A DNA stretch of 64,000 bases, from NCBI GenBank assembly GCA_000750105.3, contig JPHH03000021.1, forward strand, positions 450,955 through 514,954. The letters are read 5' to 3'. The notes under the pieces were generated by a model, which saw only the letters and a list, made by a program, of their open reading frames with translations, ran no database searches and had not been told where the DNA came from. The DNA is from Tolypocladium sp. Sup5 PDA-1 (Eukaryota > Ascomycota > Sordariomycetes > Hypocreales > Ophiocordycipitaceae). Shown piece after piece: positions 1-11,650 of this stretch (the stretch's first letter is position 1; each line of letters starts with the position of its first letter). The translations under genes were made by a program, and so were the position numbers.

Positions 1-2301
1 CTCCCCTTGCTCATGGAGAAGACATTGGAGGAGCAGGAGCGCCATCTTCTCGTGAAGGTCATTGATCGAATCCTCTACAAACTGGATGATTTGGTCCGTC
101 CATATGTGCACAAGATCCTCGTCGTCATCGAGCCACTGCTCATTGACCAAGACTACTACGCCAGAGTGGAGGGTCGTGAAATCATCTCGAATGTTGCCAA
201 GGCAGCAGGCCTCGCAACGATGATCAGCGTCATGCGACCAGATATCGACCATGTGGATGACTACGTCAGGAATACTACGGCTAGAGCATTCGCTGTTGTG
301 GCGTCGGCCCTTTCCATACCAGCACTTCTGCCGTTCCTGAGAGCCGTTTGCCGCAGCAAGAAGTCCTGGCACGCCAGGCACACGGGAGTGAAAATTGTTC
401 AGCAGATTGCCATTCTCATGGGATGCGCCGTTTTGCCCCATCTCAAGGGCTTGGTCGACTGCATCGCAACCAACCTCAACGACGAGCAAACAAAGGTCAG
501 GACTGTCACCAGTCTTGCCATAGCCGCACTAGCCGAAGCGTCCAACCCCTACGGTATCGAGAGCTTCGACGAAATCTTGAACCCTCTCTGGACCGGAGCG
601 CGCAAACAGCGAGGAAAGGGACTTGCTGGCTTCCTCAAGGCTGTGGGATACATTATTCCCCTGATGGATGAGGAATATGCCAACTACTACACGACCCAAA
701 TCATGGAGATTCTTCTGCGGGAGTTCTCCTCTCCCGATGAGGAGATGAAGAAGGTTGTGCTCAAGGTGGTGTCCCAGTGCGCTGCAACAAAGGGCGTGAG
801 CGGCAACTATCTCAAGGAGCACGTCCTGGACGATTTCTTCAAGAATTTCTGGGTGAAGCGGATGGCGTTGGACAAGCGCAACTACAAGCAGGTCGTCGAG
901 ACCACTGTTGATATCGGGCAGAAGGTCGGCGTGAGCGAGATTCTGGAAAGGGTCGTCGACAACCTCAAGGACGAAAGCGAACCGTACCGCAAGATGACGG
1001 TCGAGACGATAGAAAAGGTGGTGACCAGCTTGGGCGCAGCGGACATTGACGAGCGTCTAGAGGAACGGCTCGTGGACGGCATTCTGTATGCGTTCCAAGA
1101 GCAGAGTGTCGAGGATATTGTGATCCTCAACGGCTTCGGCTCCGTGGTCAACGCCTTGGGTGACCGCTGCGGACCCTTTTTGCCTCAGATAACCAGCACC
1201 ATTCTCTGGAGGTTGAACAACAAGTCGCCCACAGTTCGCCAGCAGGCTGCCGACCTCATTTCTCGGATCGCAATGGTTATGAAGCAATGCGGCGAGGATG
1301 AACTCATGGGCAAGCTTGGTATCGTGCTTTACGAATACTTGGGCGAAGAGTATCCCGAGGTGCTGGGCTCGATTCTGGGCGCCCTTCGAGGGATTGTCAC
1401 GGTTGTGGGCATCGCGCAAATGCAGCCCCCTATCAAGGATCTGTTGCCGCGACTAACCCCAATTCTTCGCAACCGTCACGAGAAGGTGCAGGAGAACACC
1501 ATCGACCTTGTTGGCCGTATTGCGGACCGCGGCCCCGAGAGCGTCAACGCCCGAGAGTGGATGAGAATCTGCTTTGAGCTCCTCGACATGCTCAAGGCTC
1601 ACAAGAAGGGCATTCGGCGAGCGGCCAACAACACGTTCGGTTTCATCGCCAAGGCCATCGGTCCCCAGGACGTGCTGGCCACGCTTCTGAGCAACCTGAG
1701 AGTCCAGGAACGACAGTCCCGAGTCAACACGGCCGTCGCCATTGGAATCGTCGCGGAGACTTGCGCTCCGTTCACTGTTCTCCCCGCGCTCATGAACGAG
1801 TATCGCGTGCCGGAGCTCAACGTGCAGAACGGCGTGCTCAAAGCACTTTCGTTCCTCTTCGAGTACATTGGCGAGATGGGCAAGGACTACGTCTACGCCG
1901 TGACGCCTCTTCTCGAAGATGCACTCATCGACCGCGACCAGGTGCATCGTCAGACGGCCGCCTCGGTCGTCAAGCACGTCGCCCTCGGGGTGATTGGCCT
2001 TGGGTGCGAGGACGCAATGGTCCACCTTCTCAACCTCCTGTACCCCAACCTGTTTGAGACCAGCCCGCACGTCATTGACCGTATCGTCGAGGCCATCGAG
2101 GCCATCCGTATGGCGGTTGGACCTGGTGTGGTGCTCAACTACGTCTGGGCGGGCCTGTTCCACCCTGCGAGGAAGGTCCGCACGCCCTACTGGCGACTCT
2201 ACAACGACGCCTATGTCCAGGGCGCCGATGCCATGGTGCCCTACTACCCCAACCTCAGCGAGGACACTCTGGACAGGTCGGAATTGGCCATCATGCTGTA
2301 A
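1..2301 (+). CDS. hsh155: Splicing factor SF3b subunit 1 (SF3B1/Hsh155/Prp10), 5'-truncated
   Basis: HEAT-repeat scaffold of the U2 snRNP SF3b complex, which holds the branch-point helix in the nucleus. Only the C-terminal part (766 codons) is here; the frame is open from base 1, so the gene starts outside the window. Stop TAA is at 2299-2301. The protein is near-colinear with the human SF3B1 HEAT domain. Recognisable blocks include GREIISNVAKAAGLATMIS, NNKSPTVRQQAADLI and YRVPELNVQNGVLKALSF, and the end matches the usual C-terminus. By gap-free counting, the Lys at 493-495 (DEQTKVRT) equals human K700, the Arg at 1615-1617 equals R1074, and the Asn at 1627-1629 replaces V1078. No intron is needed in this part. 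The 3' flank has a short GGACA repeat. Identity is essentially certain; residue equivalences rely on recalled human numbering. Confidence 0.98.
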   Translation, partial: LPLLMEKTLEEQERHLLVKVIDRILYKLDDLVRPYVHKILVVIEPLLIDQDYYARVEGREIISNVAKAAGLATMISVMRPDIDHVDDYVRNTTARAFAVVASALSIPALLPFLRAVCRSKKSWHARHTGVKIVQQIAILMGCAVLPHLKGLVDCIATNLNDEQTKVRTVTSLAIAALAEASNPYGIESFDEILNPLWTGARKQRGKGLAGFLKAVGYIIPLMDEEYANYYTTQIMEILLREFSSPDEEMKKVVLKVVSQCAATKGVSGNYLKEHVLDDFFKNFWVKRMALDKRNYKQVVETTVDIGQKVGVSEILERVVDNLKDESEPYRKMTVETIEKVVTSLGAADIDERLEERLVDGILYAFQEQSVEDIVILNGFGSVVNALGDRCGPFLPQITSTILWRLNNKSPTVRQQAADLISRIAMVMKQCGEDELMGKLGIVLYEYLGEEYPEVLGSILGALRGIVTVVGIAQMQPPIKDLLPRLTPILRNRHEKVQENTIDLVGRIADRGPESVNAREWMRICFELLDMLKAHKKGIRRAANNTFGFIAKAIGPQDVLATLLSNLRVQERQSRVNTAVAIGIVAETCAPFTVLPALMNEYRVPELNVQNGVLKALSFLFEYIGEMGKDYVYAVTPLLEDALIDRDQVHRQTAASVVKHVALGVIGLGCEDAMVHLLNLLYPNLFETSPHVIDRIVEAIEAIRMAVGPGVVLNYVWAGLFHPARKVRTPYWRLYNDAYVQGADAMVPYYPNLSEDTLDRSELAIML

Positions 2302-2309
2302 GGAGAGGA

Positions 2310-2332
2310 GGCAGGACAGGACAGGACAGGCA
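2310..2332. repeat. Short GGACA tandem repeat in SF3b1 3' flank
   Basis: About three to four copies of the pentamer GGACA follow the SF3b1 stop codon within a few bases. It lies in the presumed 3' UTR. No function can be assigned. Confidence 0.6.
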
Positions 2333-4483
2333 GGGGAGGGCAGACTTGGGACTGGGACATCGGTGAAGGGAGCTTTTGGGGGTTCGATATGCCGTTTGGG
2401 AAACAGGAGGTGTTAATATTGTCTGGGGGAGGCGACATGCATTCAATACGGCGTTTGCGTTGTAGGTAGCCAGTTGATCTAGAACGATGTACTATTTGCC
2501 TTGCACACGATGCTCGCGTCTTTGCCCGTTCCCTTTGGAGAAGTTTGGTAGTGTTCCCAGAGTACAGCTCAATCGTCGACATCTTAAATCTCCCATCACC
2601 TCACGTCATCACCTGGACACAACGCCCCCCGTGTCCAGGCATATCCCAACCAAGTCACCAGCACTCCTCGATCCCGCTGGGCATGGGGGAGTTGAAATTC
2701 CCGCAGTGGCCCGCGCGGCCTTGACGCGCGATCTGGTGGTACTCAGCCTGGCGGCTGCGATGCCGCCCGCGATCTGTCTTTGCTGGGAGGGATCCATTGG
2801 CTTTTTACCCTGCCGGGAGTTGAGAGGTGGTGCACCGTAGTAGTACAAGGACAAGCCCTTCGAAGAGGATGAACTTTTGATGGCGGTGACAGCGCGAGAG
2901 TTGAGAAACACGTCGACACGCACGAGTGAGAGACGGATATCAGCTGTGAGTCTCGCACTTCGTATTCAAAGCAGAGATGGAGAGATGGCCGTGTCTGTAG
3001 AGTTGGCATGGCATGGTGTTTCTCAGATGGCATTTGATAGCCCGACGTCTTCCGCTGATGCGTGTCTGATGCTGAAACGCGGTCTATGATAGAGTTGCCC
3101 ATCCTTCCATGGCCTTCCCACAAGTCGCCCTGCATATCTGCGGCTGCCTGCCAAAAGCCATCAGCCAAGACTGGCAGACGTCTCCTGGATAAGCGCAACG
3201 TTTCCACACTGTCTCGGCGACTCTGCGGTTGGATGATAGACTTGGATGTACTCCGTATGCTTGTCTTGCCCAGGGGGTGTGAGTCCTGGGACAAGACGAC
3301 TGGCAGGACATCCGACGTAGACCAGGCTCATGAAGGGAAACAGCGGCTCAACAACCAACACTCGGGGCACGTTCTATCCATCATCTTCATTTCTTGGCTA
3401 GGCCAGCAGCTGCAAGTCTGCGTGTTCCGCGTCCGTTGGCAGAGCAAGAAAGGTCGGGATGCCGTAATGTGTTTTGTTGAACCACGAGTGCAAGCCCTTG
3501 GCAGTAAATTTCTCCGAGACACGAGACGTCGACGAAGTAAAAGAAGCAAAAGATTTGGCTTTTAGTGGCGCAGTGCGGGCCAAGCTTTTTGCTCCCCATC
3601 TGCTCGGGAGATCCGCAAGATCTGGCGGCTCCAAGCCCGCAGACAGCAGACATGGGACGGATGAGCATCATCTTTGCTTGTTTTGACGCGAAGCTGGAGG
3701 TTCGCCGTCACAGCATGGGCTGCTCTCGCCTCTAGGTGTCCATGGTGCGGGTACACGATGCGCCGTGGCTGCGTTCGCCTACCCTATATCAGGCGTACGA
3801 TTGCCCTCGTAGGCCCAGCTGCAGGTTGTCAAGCCCGCACATGTCCTCTGTACTTGTATGTGAAGAACGTCTGCTAGGTGCGGGCTCTGCATTTACCCTC
3901 CGCGTGCCGTTGTGCGTGCTCTTCGCGGGGTGAGGAGCAGCGCGGTCTTTGGCGGCCGTCGCTGACTCCATCGCTGACCCCCAAGCCTCCACCAGATTCG
4001 CATCCATTGCTCAAACAAGATACCAGCCGTGGCACCAAGTTCGAATACATGGACCCAGAGCCGCCAGCCTCTGGGTCAGAACGTACATGCCTGTGAAGCA
4101 CACCAGTCGCGAGTACTGGCCACAACTGATAGCTGGCAAGCTCTGGCCTCCTTCCAGGCATTGCACTGCGTACGATGTGCTGCCGTGCCCGTCTCATCAG
4201 TTGCTTCGGATCTCTTCAGTCCTTTGCCTGGCACCACCAATTCTCCGAGCCTTGCCCCAAAGAACCTACGATTATACGGGCTCGCCATGACTCGAACCTG
4301 AGCGCCTTGTGGTTCCATCTCTTCTCCATGATTAGCTGGTGCCGTGGCGTTAGCTTTCTGGCGCCAGCAGCCGGCGCGGACTCGCGGAGCCCGTCTTGCC
4401 TCCACTGTGGCCGGCTGAACAGGGCCTCCACCGTACCATCACGCGCTGCACGACCGAATGCCGGTGCGGGTTGACACGGACTT

Positions 4484-4491
4484 TGACGTCA
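4484..4491. promoter_or_regulatory. Perfect CRE/ATF palindrome TGACGTCA
   Basis: An exact TGACGTCA, the consensus for CREB/ATF-family bZIP dimers (Atf1/AtfA type in fungi), lies in the gene-poor region. There is no obvious gene within several kb, so whether it is used is unknown. Confidence 0.35.
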
Positions 4492-7400
4492 CGGCGGCGC
4501 GGTTTTATCACAAACCGAGCCCGTATCTCCAGTCAAAGGACGGTTGGTGTTTCCAGCGCTAGGAGTCTGCTGATAGTACGGAAACTTCGTACTCCGTACG
4601 CAGTTACTATGCGTATGTGATATGTTATTATTTGTATGTAGTCCGTGCTCTGTATGTGAATGCCGCAAATCATGGCCGTCTCGTGGTGCGGTGCCTGCCG
4701 CCGTCGACCAACCGATCGATATCTTCGTCCGAAGGCTTGCAACGGCCGGCGAGTTGCTACTACCACCAACGAGCATTGTGCTTGAGTGCCAAGTGCCCAG
4801 CACGAGAGTGATTGCCAGGGACTGAGTTGCTTCCCACTGCCCTGGTGACGGGAGCAAGGCTAAGACATCTGGAGGCCCTGAAGATCACGGCCGTTGTATC
4901 CGTAGATCAGCATTGCATCGCACGTGCCTTCCAGGCACTCCGATGTAGCGAATATTCGGATAAATTTGGAAATTGCACTTCTTGACAGCTCCAGTACCCA
5001 CACGCTGGTCCACAGCCAGGTCCACGAGACCGCATTGACCTGGGCGAGAAGCTGGCAACTGCTGCTTGGATGTTCGATCGCGGTGCCGACTCTTGACTGA
5101 ATGGACGATGCCGGCAGCAGCGGCTACCGGAAAATGGGGTGCGAAATGTCCGTGAGTCGTGTTGGAGAGCGCACCGCATCCATCCATCCACACATCCGGG
5201 CCGCTGAGAGGGGAACCGCATCCTGGTTAAATCTCGTAAAGGCCGAGAGTGGTCGCCGACTGGATTGGGGATGCCACGCAGGGAGCATGTGCGTGTTTGT
5301 ACAGTAGCCTCCTCCAGCCCTCAGCGAATGGTACCTGGACTCATCAGCCACCGACAGGCTAACAATGCCGTAGGGTTGTGAACAGCAGCCTAGAGACTGG
5401 CACGCGGTGGTCGTGCGCAGGACCCTGGCTTGCCTTGTTTGCTGCCGATGGACCCATTCGTGAACCCCAGTGCCACATCAAGAACGAACGTCCCCTCTCG
5501 GTAATTTAACTCATGTGAGATGAGATTGAGGCGCGGAAAAAAGCAAAGGGTGGCATTCAACGGCCCGATATTCGACGACGCCAATTGGACCACGACTTGT
5601 CGACCAGGTTGCGGGTGTTTATTCCCGTCGGGCCAACAAGACTTGTTGGACGTTTGGTGCTCGGCAGAACCTGTAGCGCAAGACAGCGGACGAGCGCCTG
5701 GGACCAAACGGTGTCGTTGCAGAGGAACGGCACTTGGTATTAAGCAGCAACAGTGGCGCCGATGCCACGCTGCGGACGCCATGAGGCTGTCGCTTGGCTC
5801 CCATCTGCCGAGCATGCTCGTGGTCAGCTCATGGTCGGGCTGTTTGATGAATCTCACATTAACATATCGCCGGGGCGAGACGGGCCGATGAAGTGATGAA
5901 GCATTTGATTAATGGAAACTCTCAGCCATCCTCTGAAATGTGGCGAGCTGGTGTGCATCCTGTCGGGTGTCCATGGTATTAGGACGTGCCAAACCACTGC
6001 AAGTGCTGGTTCCTTCCCTCGGTGGTATCTTCACCGACTCCTGTCGTACTGGGGAAAGAGCGCTGCAGCACTCTGCACTAAGGTAATACTTGGTGCTCCG
6101 CACTCGTGCCAGTAGAAGTGTCTATGTACAACGGAGAGATGCAGCAGGTCGGGCAACCGCGGTCGCACGCAATACTCGTAGCCTCGAAAGAGGAGTCGCA
6201 TACCAGTCTCTCGTCGGGCTGACAGCCAGATGGGCGGTCTAGGAAATTTGGTTGGCAGCCACCACCCGCACTACCGAGCTCCGGTGCCGCAACATCGGAG
6301 GTGTGATTAGCCTGCCAAGGCGTGCGTCAATCGGCATCTGTGCAGGAAGGGGCAGGGGACCCCAGATTGGCGCGTTTCAGGTGGCCCAATACGGCCTACT
6401 GCGTCCCCATTGAGGCCCACAATAGGCGCTTCGGGACTAGCCAGGTTGCTGGATTAAGTTGACGGAGACGTGAATGTAGATGGGCGCAGGCACGAACCGC
6501 GAATGTGAGTGTTGCGCAGCGCGGAATTGAGATGAGGCAAGTCGCATTCTTTTGCGAGCGATGAGAGGCAGCTGGTTGGGTCGTGCCTTTGCTAAGTTTG
6601 CTTCGCTGCTCGGACTCGTCACGCACGGGACAGGCAGGCACGAACTCTCAGCTCTCCACGGTATCTCTGGTGAACCTCCATCTGGCTTTCCATGCTTTTG
6701 CCTCTCCCTTCCATTCCTTGGCCGCTCTTGGATGCTTGGATGCCCACCTCGGCCAAGGAAAAGGAAGCAGTGCAGCTGACAAGGAGATGCAAAGACGGAT
6801 GCTGTGACGATGTCTTTGCCACTCTACGGACTAGTCGTCACGCGGATACGCCCCGTTTGGCCCAGCACTCCACCCATCGATGCTGTTGATAACCACAGAT
6901 CCAGAGTCGTAGCGGCGTGGGGGACCAGAGGCAGTGCGGGCGTTGGCTGGCGGCAGCTGCCCCCGCAGAGACCAGTGGGGTGGTTGTGGTGGAACAGCAG
7001 TGTGGTTTGCGCTCACCACCAAGACGACGGACTACAGTACACGACATACGGTGCGGTGCGATGCTGCATGCTTGGAGAGGCCGGTGCTACGAGCGCTGCA
7101 AGGCGGGTTGATGGCAGCACTGTGGCGTTGCGAGCCAGGGCTGACAGCAATGCGCTGTCTCGCCGTCTCGGTGCCGTGGGCGGCGGCATCAATGCTCTGT
7201 CTCGCACGGGCAGGCTTGGAGATTTCATGGTTGGTCAAGCTCGCTCTCCAAGCCAAAACCGCAGGCATGGGAACTAATGGAGCTCCACGAGACCCCGCCA
7301 GCGAAATGGGAAGAGAGGTGGAGAGCTGCGGAGGTGGCAACTTGCAAGAGTCGAGAGACGCGGCGCCATGTGGCCGGTTGTGCTGCACAAACGGAGACGG

Positions 7401-9170
7401 AGACGGAGACGGCACCTTGCGATTGCGATGCGGTCTTGTGAGATTGCTGTCACGATCAAAGCCGCGCCAATGGTCGGCAGAGCGCACACAAGCTTGAAGG
7501 CTTGAGCTAGCGCGGGAGACAGTGGAGTGCGGGAAGTTGCAATGCTTGGTCTTTAGCAGGTGCGGGCGTTGTTAACGCCGACCCTTGCGCCTATTGGCCG
7601 ACGCTGGGCGCGCTGCTACCCGGCATCATGGTATCGGGTTCGCGAGACTCCTCCTCCAGCCGGCTGGTTGAGGAGGTTGAGGTTGGGGTTGAGGATGGCG
7701 CATGACGGTGCACGGTCGCAGCGCGGCGGCAGAGCTACCCGCCTGGGCGTTCTCACATCCGACTGTCATCCATATCTGATCGGGCAAACAGGGGGACCGA
7801 GCGAGGTGAGCTTCGACCTCGGGGTCCAGAGCAGTTCGTTGGCTGTCTGGAGTGGGCTTGAGACTGCATACATCCCCATTATCACTGCGAATGGCAGCGC
7901 TCTGGCTGATATCGATGCACCAGCTGAGCACCTCCCTCCACCTCGACGTTGGAGCCGACCCAAACGACGTGCCCTGGCGGCGCGGAATCCCATGTACCCG
8001 TCCCGTCCATGCGAGGCCAGCCACGTCCAGCAGCTAATCTGCCGCGACGACCAACGGTCCGGCAGCCAGAAATCATGCTAATGCTGCAAGTTACCGATTT
8101 GAAGCGCCAGTCCGTGGGTATGCGAAGGAGTAAAAAGCAAGCCAAGCTGTAAAACAATAAGAGATCGGTGCCAGCACGAGGGCGAGCCGGCATGGCGCCG
8201 ACACAAGCACGGTATTACTTCGTAGAGCGTCAGCCGTCCGTCTCGGCACAGAAAGGGAAAAAGCAAGCGCTCGAGAAAAGCAACACAAGCCCAGCCAGCT
8301 ACTAATTGCATTCGGCTCTTCCCTTTCTTGCCTGGCTTGCTCAACGTCACTGTTCGGTTTTTCTTTTGTTTTGCCCGCCAGCCTCGTCCCTCGCCGACGT
8401 TGATTTTACGAGGCAAGCTTCCGCCTAACCCCGCCTCTGGGCTCCCAGAATGGGAATCCTATGAGCCCCGAATGGCCATCATCGACACGCCCCCATCACA
8501 GCATCGTAGTTTATCAGCATCATCACCACCGCCGTCACATTGGAAAGTCCCCGAGAACCGTTCGCGTGCTTGGGCGTGCGTACATTCCCCACCATCTATC
8601 TACATACTCCGTCCTCTCTCGCCCGCATCCGTTATAACGAATGCATGCACTCCCCGTCGCTTGATTGAATGGTTGCGGCTGTCATTGAGAAGTCGGCCTC
8701 CGCATGGGGAAGACGAACAGCAGGCCAGCCTGACAGGGCCCGGCTGCGGAGACGCAGACGCCTAGGTCGTCATCGCGAGGGCGGTGGCATCAGTTCGGGC
8801 CCTACGTCAGTGCAGGCACACGGCCATCGTGCGATGGAAGCTGGGCCGCAGTCCCGGTTCCCGTGATGTCAGTCATGTCACCGTGTCTCTGTCTTGGCCT
8901 TTGTCTCGCCCTCCAGCAGCCACGATGCCCGCTCTCTGGTCCTGTCTGAGGCCGTGTCTCATTGCTCACGAGCTGCTCGCTGGGCGTCTGTTAGTGCCGT
9001 AAAAGAAGGTACAATATACCTCACTCACCGCAGCGATATCACAGAGGCCACTCGAACTCCGCGTCCGTGAGTACGGACTACTTCGTACCGTTGCAGGAAA
9101 AAGGTGCTGCCCAGGTACGCTGCTTCCACAGTGCGCATCTGCCGCTCCACGCACCCCGCCAACGGCATCA

Positions 9171-9203
9171 GCAGCATCATCAGCATCATCATCACATTCA
9201 CAT
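9171..9203. repeat. CAT/CAG-rich microsatellite
   Basis: Imperfect CATCAG and CATCAT triplets run through a non-coding stretch. Simple-sequence repeat with no sign of coding use. Confidence 0.6.
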
Positions 9204-10380
9204 TCAACCAGCCAGTCACCTACGGTCTGCCCTCGCCTCGGGTTTTGTGGTGCTGCTGCGGCTTTCCCATGGCCGTTCTGGTGCTTGGCTCAGTTCTGCG
9301 TCTGCGCCTGCGTCTGCGTCTGGCTGCTCTGCCAGTCCCTGGGCCTGCTTGTTTCTCCCCATCCCCGCCGTGTGGGACCCACGGGCCACGGTCCCCTGTA
9401 TGCCGCCCCAGCGGCCTTACGTCAGGGCCGCTGCTGGTGGCGCACGCTGTGTGCAAGCAACGCTCGCTGGCGCCGCTGCATCGACGCCCCTCCGTCCTCC
9501 GCGGCTCAAAAGACGCCGGCTGCTTATGTACGAACAGCAGCGCATGAATGGATGGTGGTGCGGTGGGCGAATCATGGAGGTCGAATACGTGAGCGAATAT
9601 AGCAGTCTTACAGCAGAAGAGCGTTGTTTTTGCGTGCGTTTTGCACCAGTGGTAGGTGCACGAGCGGTGGAGAGACGACGCATTCCCAAGCCGCTTGCAC
9701 GAACCTTGATATGTGAGCTTGTCTGGCCGTTGCGGCCGCTCCACACCTAGCAAGCCAGGCAGGGCCCCTGTAGCGATTCTACCACCCGAAAGCATGTTCT
9801 CCAGCGCGGACCGAGGACTGGAGGCGTTGGTGATGATATGGCATCTGGCGATGCGCCCGCTGCAGACGCTACAGAGGGAGTCGATTCCGTATGGCTGCTC
9901 CTTGCCCTGTTGGATGTGCGAGTTCGTTATGTGCGAGCACTTGAACTGCAGAAACGGCAGCTTGCAACTCCAATGCTGTGTCTCGTGGCTCCCATTCCCC
10001 GACGCTCTCGCTCACAAATTGGAGGTCCCAGTCCCTGCATGATCCCGTCCAGCACCCACCCACCCACGGCGTACGGAGTGCAGCTCCCAGCCAATGGGCG
10101 GCGGCAGAAACTGCCAGGCGCACCGCTCCTTCCTCTCTGCCAGACACCACCACCACACCCCCTCCAGGGCCTCCAGTGCCTCCACCCTCGGTGGCGTCTG
10201 GCGCTGGCCCAAGTCCCAGTCCCCTGCGAACCAGTCCCCTGCGAAAAAGTGCCGTAGCCTTAGGTTATTCTCCTCAGAGACACTGGGCTTCCATTCGCTG
10301 GGCCTGTTCTGCCTCTGCCTCTGCTCTGCTCTGCAGTGTCTGCACCTGTGCACCAGGGCAGGTGCGGCCTCTCCCCATTA

Positions 10381-10395
10381 CTCGTACTGTACGAG
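10381..10395. repeat. GTAC-type inverted repeat CTCGTAC-T-GTACGAG
   Basis: Seven-base perfect arms around a single T. One of a family of short palindromes built on GTAC with TCG, TCC or TTC spacers, found repeatedly in the intergenic DNA of this window. Confidence 0.7.
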
Positions 10396-10415
10396 TACAG
10401 CTACGGCACCGCCAT

Positions 10416-10442
10416 CCCCATCCCCATCCCCATCCTATCCCC
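10416..10442 (-). repeat. CCCCAT tract; minus strand fits a G-quadruplex pattern
   Basis: Four CCCC runs at 10416-10419, 10422-10425, 10428-10431 and 10439-10442 are separated by 2, 2 and 7 bases. The minus strand therefore reads G4-N7-G4-N2-G4-N2-G4, a textbook intramolecular quadruplex pattern. It lies about 1.2 kb upstream of the C2H2 start codon. Confidence 0.5.
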
Positions 10443-10983
10443 ATCTCCGTCCTCCCATCCATCCCCACCCCCCCTCACTCGCAAGCGGCACCCCGTCTCT
10501 GGCTGTCGACATCATTGCCTACCACCGGCGCAAGTGCAAGCCGTTTCCTCTCCGTCGTCTGCCCAGAGGCATACCGAGCACATATGCAGACATCAACGTA
10601 TAAGCCGCCTTCACCCTCTTCCCTGCCGGCTGTCCTCCGTCTCCACGACACATCACATCCCCTTCTTCTCTTTGGGGACTCTCGACGACCGATTTGGCCA
10701 CGAGACTACGGATACGCAACTACAAGTACTCGTACGTACAGCCATCGATTGCCATCAGGATATCACGAGTTCGCCCCCAGCTGCGGGTCTCCTCCTTCTT
10801 CCCCGGGTCTCAACCGTCAACCTGCCAGGCCCAAAGACTCTGTGCACGCCTCCAGCAACAAGCATATCTCCCCTGCCCGGGCGGCACGCTCCAAGCACGC
10901 ACCCACGCACGCGAAGCATTTCGACGCATCGCTGATCGTTGGCCCTTTGCTGGGACAATACCGCAGGACTGGCTGGCTGGCTG

Positions 10984-11064
10984 GTAAGTACCGCACCGCG
11001 CCGATAGGGTCCCCAAAAGGCCCCTGGCAGGCTTGCTGTGTGCTTGTGGATTGACCACCCTCAG
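10984..11064 (+). other. Candidate 5'-UTR intron of the C2H2 gene
   Basis: A consensus donor GTAAGT at 10984 is followed 81 nt later by an ATTGAC branch-like element and a CCCTCAG acceptor ending at 11064. Spacing from branch point to acceptor is normal for fungi. No reliable coding frame surrounds it, so if real it would sit in a long 5' leader of the zinc-finger gene that starts at 11651. Confidence 0.3.
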
Positions 11065-11650
11065 GCCTCATCCACTCTGGACCACGTCCTGGCCAACCCA
11101 CACGCCCCCGGCCGGGTCTTGTTCCTGCTACCCTACCTCATCGCCGCAACCCTGTCGCCTCGGCCATTGTGAAAGGGACATCGGGCTGCCGATCACTTAG
11201 ACCAGAGTCGTCACACGCCCTGCTCCCTCTAAACGGACGGGCTCCTCCACTGGCCCTCCCGCTGCCCACTTGCCTCAGACTGGACTGACGCACGTCAATT
11301 CACACTCGTGGGCACTTAAGACTTCGTTGATCCCACCTTGGCTTCCGACAACCACGCTCCATCTCTAGGCGGGATCTTCTTGTCTCTGATCTGTGTTACC
11401 GACTTGGCTTTTCTTCTAGTCGGGATCCCGCATCTGATCAACAAACCTTTTTTCCACCTTTACAACCCATCGCCAACGCCCCGTGCTCCCTCGCCGCAAC
11501 CCGCACGCGCGCTCTCCAACGCTCACGGCGAGCCCTCTCTCATCTCACATCTCACTTCCAACCAAGGCCTCTTACACCCCGACGACTACCGCACCCCCTT
11601 CTGGTCTCTCCCCCTTTTCGCCAGCATAATCTCCTCGCCCCGGCGCCAAC

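Larger units (their letters stand above)
2302..11650. other. Gene-poor region upstream of the C2H2 regulator (9.3 kb)
   Basis: No convincing gene in either strand. Many short frames overlap in several phases with similar lengths, biased composition and no recognisable domain, as expected for chance frames in GC-rich DNA. It holds the 3' flank of SF3b1, a perfect CRE-type palindrome at 4484-4491, several GTAC palindromes (4589-4600, 9071-9088, 10381-10395), a CAT/CAG-rich repeat near 9171-9203, a CCCCAT tract at 10416-10442 and a plausible non-coding intron at 10984-11064. The last 350 bases are pyrimidine-rich, like a fungal promoter and 5' leader. The simplest reading is a long regulatory region plus an extended 5' UTR of the downstream gene. 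Confidence 0.6.

Noticed and set aside
1453..2163. Long antisense frames within SF3b1 (and similar shadows inside other genes)
   Set aside because: They mirror codon bias of the true gene and encode nothing recognisable.
4276..4395. Possible tRNA gene on the minus strand (box-B-like GGTTCGAGTC; GGGCTCC and CGAGCCC ends)
   Set aside because: The T-stem has a mismatch, no credible D-arm or anticodon loop forms, and the spacing would need an unusual intron. At best a chance match or decayed fragment.
9067..11054. Long plus-strand frames of 109-358 codons in the gene desert
   Set aside because: Overlapping frames in all phases, Pro/Ser/His low complexity, no domain, and simple repeats explain the lack of stops.
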